Assembly: GCA_020343715.1 (NCBI GenBank)
Contig: CP070808.1
Coordinates: 1,807,685-1,818,440 of the forward strand
Reading direction: 5' to 3'
DNA length: 10,756 nucleotides
DNA from: Thermoplasmata archaeon
GTDB taxonomy: Archaea; Thermoplasmatota; DTKX01; GCA-020343715
The position numbers and the translations under genes were made by a program. Position 1 is the stretch's first letter; each line of letters opens with the position of its first letter. This document shows, in pieces, positions 7,103 to 10,756 of this stretch. The notes beneath the pieces were generated by a model. That model searched no databases and was not told the origin of the DNA. It saw only the letters and a program-made list of their open reading frames with translations.

Positions 7103-7108
7103 TTAATG
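7103..7108 (-). promoter_or_regulatory. Possible TATA element for the zinc-ribbon gene
   Basis: CATTAA on the minus strand, preceded by CCGAAAGCCA as a possible BRE, lies 28-33 bases upstream of ATG 7075. That distance would place transcription start close to the start codon. The A/T content is modest and the call rests mainly on position. Confidence 0.35.
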
Positions 7109-7129
7109 TGGCTTTCGGTGGGGGCCACC

Positions 7130-10100
7130 TCAGCCCGCCCACCAGTTGTCCTCGATGTTGAACTCCTCCAGCAGGTCCTCGATGGCGGCGTCGATGGGTT
7201 CCCAGTCCACGCCCCGGACTGTGATGAGGGGGGATGAGATGGTGACCTCCGTGAACCCGATCACGTATCCGGGGTCGCTGCTGTACTGTCCGTCCTTCGC
7301 CCAGACCACCACAGGAACGAGCCCGGGATCATCGTCCGCCATCGGGTCGTCGCTGACGTCGAGGATGTAGTTGTAGGTCTCATCGTTCGAGTAGTAGGCG
7401 AGCCGCCCCAGCTTGAAGAAGTCATAGCAGGCCAGGGTCGTGATGTTGCTATAGGCGTAGGTGCCACCCACGAGCATCACATCGGGATGGTAGCGTGCGT
7501 ATGCTACAGCCCCATCGCTGAGGTGATTGACACCCATGATCTCGTCTCGGAGGAAGACGTCGAAGAGGAAGCCAGAACCTTCCCCGGAGAAGGAGTTACC
7601 CTCGATGGAACCGACCCCCGGGACGTACAACGTGGGGTCCTTGGTCTCTGGATACTCCCATGGGTTGACCTCCAAGGTGAGGAAGGCCCTGAACCCTGTG
7701 TACGTGTTGTTCATGATGTACCAGGTGGTGTTGACATCGTAGAACCGGGCCGCCATGGGTACGCCAGTGAATGAACATGACTCCACCTCGACCACTGAAT
7801 CGTGGATCGAGGCGATGTGGAACGTTCCCCTATCCTCCGTAGAGATGTCCACATCCCTCATGCTGACGTTAGAGCCAAGGGCGTACACCGCCAGGTCGGA
7901 TCCCAAAATCAACTGAACACCATCAATGGTGACAGAGGACTCGTTCCAGAGCTGGAGGTAGGAATCATATGTCTTGATGGTGCCTGTGTAGGTTAGGGTC
8001 GCACAGAACGCCTCCATATAGTACCAACCCGAGTCCAACCCGTCAATCCTAACAGTACAGTTCTTGATCGTGTGGTAACCGTCCATCTCCAACGTCCCGA
8101 ACTCCATCGTCCCCCTGCCCGCGGTCAACAGTAGCATCCAATCGATGGTGCTATGGAAGGTATCGAAGCCGAGGTGGGCCCCCTCCCAAACGAGCAGGTA
8201 GAGGCGCTGGTAGTCCGTGGCATTCGACGACATGCGATGTTCGATGCCCTCGACCACGACCCCGGGGTCCACCATCACAACGCATCGGGCACCGCCGTCC
8301 AGAAACGCTGCCACGTCCGACCAGCTCTCGTTCCCCGTCATCCTGTACACACTGTAGGAGAGCTCCTCGAGCACGATGACGTACTCCTGGAACTCGTGCC
8401 AGGAGGCGGCGAAGGTGAGAGTGACGTTGTGGGGCCCGGGAGGGATGTCGAGGGTCATGTTGAACTTGTGCCAACCTTCATGGAGGTCGAAGGTCGAGAC
8501 GTTGAGGTCGAGCCGTTCCGTCAACACCCCGTCCATTGTCACGTTGATGTAGGGGTCCACGAACCAGGTGGCGTCCCCGTAGATGCGGAACCAGTGGGCC
8601 AGCTCGCCTGTCGAGTTGCCCACGTCGAAGGTCGACGACAGATACCAGGGGAAATCGGTGGGCCTCGGCTTGTCCTCGAACCACACGGTCACCACCTTGA
8701 CCAACGGGTCGAGGGTCACGTACTGGGAATCGTCCACCCAATGGGGGCGGATACGTACGGTGACATTTGACACCACGTACTCACCCATCTCTGGCCCGAC
8801 CACCATGACGGGAACGGTGTACTCGGCGTAGTGGGGTGACATGTACTCCGCCATGGGCACGTTTCGTAGACCTGGCACCCCATCGATGTACGAGGTGTCC
8901 CACCAGATGGGTCTGGTCGTCCCGACCCACGGCTCGTTGGGGCCTTGGAACAAGACCTGACATTCGGTGGTCTTCAGGTAGTAAAGGGTGCAGGACGGGT
9001 CGTAGGACATCGTCGAGCCGACGGTGTCCCAGGCCACGTCGTTCAGGGTCTCGTGGACCCAAAGGCCGATGCCCAGGTCCGTAAACTCGTTGCTGCGGAG
9101 CCCGGGGGTCGCCCGGTTGAGATGGATGCCCACCCCCTCGCCCTCGCCTGTGAACGTCGAGTTGGCGATGGTGCTCCCGGAAAGGTTCCTCTCCATCGCC
9201 AGCAGCCACGTGTTGCCGTAGTTCAGGTTGTCGTCCCAGACTCCGTCACCGGAGACGAAGGAGAAGTCGCAACCCTCCACCAGTCCCTGGCACGCCATGA
9301 GGGTCACGACCTCGCAGTCGCCGATGAAGGAGGAGTCGACCAGCTGCACGTCCCCCTTGGTCACCGTGATGGGCGCGTAGGACACGGCGGAGTCGACGAT
9401 GTCCAGGTTCCCGGAGAGGTTGATGCCCCCCCGCTCGGGGGAGGTGTACAGGATGGCCCCATCCGGACGGTCCTCCTTCCCCACAGACATGGGATGGTAG
9501 CCCTTCCAGTCCCTCCTGATGCCCGGCGAGGACTGCAAATGGGAGTCGACGATGGACACGTCCCCCCTGCCCGTGATTATGGGGTTGACGATCCACTCGT
9601 CGTAGCGAGGGGAGTAGTAGTAGTCGACGATCGATGTGAACCGGTCCATGTGCTCCTGCTCCCATCCGTCCTCCCTGAGGGTCCCCTTCCCCAGGACATC
9701 CCCGGGCAACAGCCCATCTCGGTCCATGACATCGATGTTGGTCAGCATGACGTCGTAGGCCGTCGAGTTGTGCATGAAGATGGCCACCCTGGGGGTCGAC
9801 CCGATGTAGTCGACCAGTGAGACCCGTATGTCGGCCCACTCGTCGAGCCCGACCTCATCGGCGTCCAGCACCTCGATCGGTCTCAGCTGTGACTGGGGGT
9901 CCTGCTGGACGGCGACGACGACGTAGGAGTAACCACGGAGGAACTTGACGTCGAACTCCAGCACAGGGTCGACGGCCTCCTTGAGGTTCACCGCCCTCCA
10001 GATGACAGGCGTCTCCCAGCCGTACCAGTCGGTGTCCATCACCGCCTCGTCCAGGCCCGGGTGGGCGTGGACCGTCAGGTTGGAGTTCACCAGGGTCAGC

Positions 10101-10441
10101 TGACAGGCCCCGGACAGGTTGAGGGCCGCCTGCTCCCAGAAGATCAGGTCCTCGAGGGCTATCCACAGGTCCGAATCGACGATGGTCAGGCTGGCGTCGC
10201 GGTTGATTCGGATGGGGTACTCCAGGCGCTGTTCGAGACCCCTCCACTCGACGTCCTCCTGGATGTACATGACGTCGTTGCTGACGACCCATCCCTGGGG
10301 CTCATCACCGTTGCCGTTCCCGTCGCCATCACCGTCACCGTCGTCGGGAGAAGGCAACATTATAAGGGCCCCTGTGAGGACAGAAAGGAGGACCACGGCT
10401 ACCAGGATGATGCTGATGAACCTGCGTGTCCCCGCGTCCAT
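7130..10441 (-). CDS. Large exported, membrane-anchored beta-helix surface protein
   Basis: A protein of 1,103 residues predicted to sit outside the cell. A short basic start (MDAGTRRF) leads into one hydrophobic segment (about 9-29, IILVAVVLLSVLTGALIML) without a lipobox Cys, so a signal anchor or Sec signal is likely. An Asp/Gly/Asn linker follows (33-46). The ectodomain has recurring strand-turn units of the form G-[DN]-x-x-[IL]-V-[DN]-S (near residues 87, 117, 297, 348, 367) and runs such as STIANSTFTGEGEGVGIHL and SNEFTDLGIGLWVHE (425-465), as in right-handed parallel beta-helix proteins. A middle part (about 540-700) looks like beta-sandwich domains, and helix-like repeats return at about 780-970. 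About 20 N-x-[ST] sequons suggest N-glycosylation. No C-terminal membrane segment or catalytic motif is seen. The ATG at 10441 is preferred: GAGGGG lies just upstream, and the TATA element predicts a start near 10474. GTG at 10468 would add nine non-typical residues. Adhesion, S-layer association or polysaccharide binding are possible. Confidence 0.85.
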   Translation of the reverse strand: MDAGTRRFISIILVAVVLLSVLTGALIMLPSPDDGDGDGDGNGNGDEPQGWVVSNDVMYIQEDVEWRGLEQRLEYPIRINRDASLTIVDSDLWIALEDLIFWEQAALNLSGACQLTLVNSNLTVHAHPGLDEAVMDTDWYGWETPVIWRAVNLKEAVDPVLEFDVKFLRGYSYVVVAVQQDPQSQLRPIEVLDADEVGLDEWADIRVSLVDYIGSTPRVAIFMHNSTAYDVMLTNIDVMDRDGLLPGDVLGKGTLREDGWEQEHMDRFTSIVDYYYSPRYDEWIVNPIITGRGDVSIVDSHLQSSPGIRRDWKGYHPMSVGKEDRPDGAILYTSPERGGINLSGNLDIVDSAVSYAPITVTKGDVQLVDSSFIGDCEVVTLMACQGLVEGCDFSFVSGDGVWDDNLNYGNTWLLAMERNLSGSTIANSTFTGEGEGVGIHLNRATPGLRSNEFTDLGIGLWVHETLNDVAWDTVGSTMSYDPSCTLYYLKTTECQVLFQGPNEPWVGTTRPIWWDTSYIDGVPGLRNVPMAEYMSPHYAEYTVPVMVVGPEMGEYVVSNVTVRIRPHWVDDSQYVTLDPLVKVVTVWFEDKPRPTDFPWYLSSTFDVGNSTGELAHWFRIYGDATWFVDPYINVTMDGVLTERLDLNVSTFDLHEGWHKFNMTLDIPPGPHNVTLTFAASWHEFQEYVIVLEELSYSVYRMTGNESWSDVAAFLDGGARCVVMVDPGVVVEGIEHRMSSNATDYQRLYLLVWEGAHLGFDTFHSTIDWMLLLTAGRGTMEFGTLEMDGYHTIKNCTVRIDGLDSGWYYMEAFCATLTYTGTIKTYDSYLQLWNESSVTIDGVQLILGSDLAVYALGSNVSMRDVDISTEDRGTFHIASIHDSVVEVESCSFTGVPMAARFYDVNTTWYIMNNTYTGFRAFLTLEVNPWEYPETKDPTLYVPGVGSIEGNSFSGEGSGFLFDVFLRDEIMGVNHLSDGAVAYARYHPDVMLVGGTYAYSNITTLACYDFFKLGRLAYYSNDETYNYILDVSDDPMADDDPGLVPVVVWAKDGQYSSDPGYVIGFTEVTISSPLITVRGVDWEPIDAAIEDLLEEFNIEDNWWAG
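10301..10345 (-). repeat. Short tandem GAC-GGT type codon repeat encoding an Asp/Gly/Asn linker
   Basis: Six-base units alternating Asp or Asn codons with Gly codons encode DDGDGDGDGNGNGDE directly after the membrane segment of the surface protein. The units vary at third positions (GGT, GGC, GGG; GAC, GAT), so recent slippage is not obvious. It most likely serves as a flexible acidic stalk. It also contains D-x-D-x-D-G, the ligand pattern of calcium-binding loops, but without the usual hydrophobic residue at position 8. Confidence 0.6.
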
Positions 10442-10494
10442 GCAACCCCTCGGGACGGTGCTGGCCACCGTTCGCTATTAGATGGACGCGACAT

Positions 10495-10503
10495 CTATAA
10501 AAA
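10495..10503 (-). promoter_or_regulatory. TATA box of the surface-protein gene
   Basis: The minus strand reads TTTTTATAG, preceded by AAGC, in otherwise GC-rich DNA. This is the best TATA match in the window. Its centre lies about 58 bases before ATG 10441, giving an expected transcript start near 10474 and a leader of about 33 bases that contains the GAGGGG ribosome site. The plus-strand reading (CTATAAAAAG) also looks TATA-like, but no plus-strand gene follows. Confidence 0.6.
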
Positions 10504-10550
10504 GCTTGAAGGGGAGGTTCGCAACACTACATGGCCTTGGCTGGAATGTG

Positions 10551-10596
10551 AAAAAGAAATGTGATGGCGGCGGGGGGATGGCTCCCCCTCGCCGCC
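10551..10596 (-). terminator. Hairpin plus T-tract terminator of the right-edge gene
   Basis: Arms at 10566-10578 and 10583-10596 pair over 13 base pairs with one bulged base and a four-base loop (TGGC on the plus strand). The stem is almost pure G/C. On the minus strand it is followed within about ten bases by TTTCTTTTT (10559-10551). It begins about 20 bases past the stop of the partial gene at the window edge and about 50 bases before the TATA box of the surface-protein gene, so it separates two transcription units. Confidence 0.7.
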
Positions 10597-10616
10597 GTTC
10601 GGCCACTGGGGGCGGC

Positions 10617-10756
10617 CTATGGGTCGACCTCGATGAAGGTGCCCTGCACCGAGTCGGAGATGTACACGATGATGGCCATGTACTCGCCCGACGCGGGGTA
10701 GAAGCCCTCTCCGTTGTCGATGGCGTCCTGGGCGATCGCCTTCTCGTTGGCGTCCA
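10617..10756 (-). CDS. 3' end of an unidentified gene (5' end outside window)
   Basis: The minus-strand frame is open from the window edge to TAG at 10617-10619 and encodes 45 complete residues ending GTFIEVDP. It has no internal start near the edge, so it can only be the tail of a longer gene. Codon use is GC3-rich like the neighbours, and the frame ends just before a good terminator, both of which support real coding. The visible part reads DANEKAIAQDAIDNGEGFYPASGEYMAIIVYISDSVQGTFIEVDP when its parts are joined (DANEKAIAQDAID, NGEGFYPASGEYMA, IIVYISDSVQGTFIEVDP). It has alternating hydrophobic strands at the end and no Cys. I do not recognise a family. An exported beta-rich protein is possible given the surface-protein neighbour. 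Confidence 0.6.
   Translation of the reverse strand, partial: DANEKAIAQDAIDNGEGFYPASGEYMAIIVYISDSVQGTFIEVDP

Noticed and set aside
7117..7129. Small GGTGG/CCACC hairpin right after the surface-protein stop, considered as a terminator
   Set aside because: It has only five base pairs with a three-base loop and no T-tract on the minus strand, so it is too weak to call.
8945..9820. Plus-strand open frame (291 codons) inside the surface-protein gene
   Set aside because: It is an antisense shadow with a Val/His/Asp/Gly-rich composition and no recognisable motif or upstream ribosome site. The opposite strand carries a coherent exported protein.

Overview
The window looks like a GC-rich archaeal chromosome segment. 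My best guess is a Thermoplasmata-like euryarchaeon, with moderate to low confidence because there is no rRNA or ribosomal gene to place it. The archaeal signs are A/T-rich TATA-like elements in otherwise GC-rich intergenic DNA, GTG and TTG starts, a small zinc-ribbon protein, a GT-C enzyme with an archaeal-style extracytoplasmic C-terminal domain, and a very large exported beta-helix protein anchored by one N-terminal membrane segment followed by an Asp/Gly linker.

Left third (bases 1-3760, plus strand): three closely packed genes for surface glycan assembly. They are the 3' part of a family 4 glycosyltransferase, a polytopic GT-C type glycosyltransferase with a C-terminal soluble domain, and a lipid-linked oligosaccharide flippase. 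Their spacing (4 bases, then a 16-base overlap) suggests one transcript.

Middle (3710-6781, minus strand): a tightly coupled trio transcribed toward the first cluster. In order of transcription it encodes a nucleotidyltransferase-fold protein, a cobalamin-binding radical SAM enzyme and a class I SAM-dependent methyltransferase. The last gene runs 51 bases into the flippase gene in a convergent overlap. The promoter appears to be a TATA element at the centre of a symmetric dyad at 6846-6869. The substrate is not evident. The position beside glycan genes makes a glycan, lipid carrier or small-molecule modification pathway plausible, but this is inference.

Right part (6884-10756, minus strand): a 63-residue two-CxxC zinc-ribbon protein, then a protein of about 1,100 residues predicted to be secreted and membrane-anchored, with beta-helix-like repeats, a central beta-sandwich-like region and about 20 N-glycosylation sequons. 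At the right edge is the 3' end of another minus-strand gene with a strong hairpin and T-tract terminator behind it. The sequon-rich surface protein is the kind of substrate that glycan assembly genes like those on the left could serve, although no oligosaccharyltransferase is clearly identified here. I saw no tRNA, rRNA, CRISPR array, insertion sequence or integrase. There is no gene-free stretch over 300 bases.
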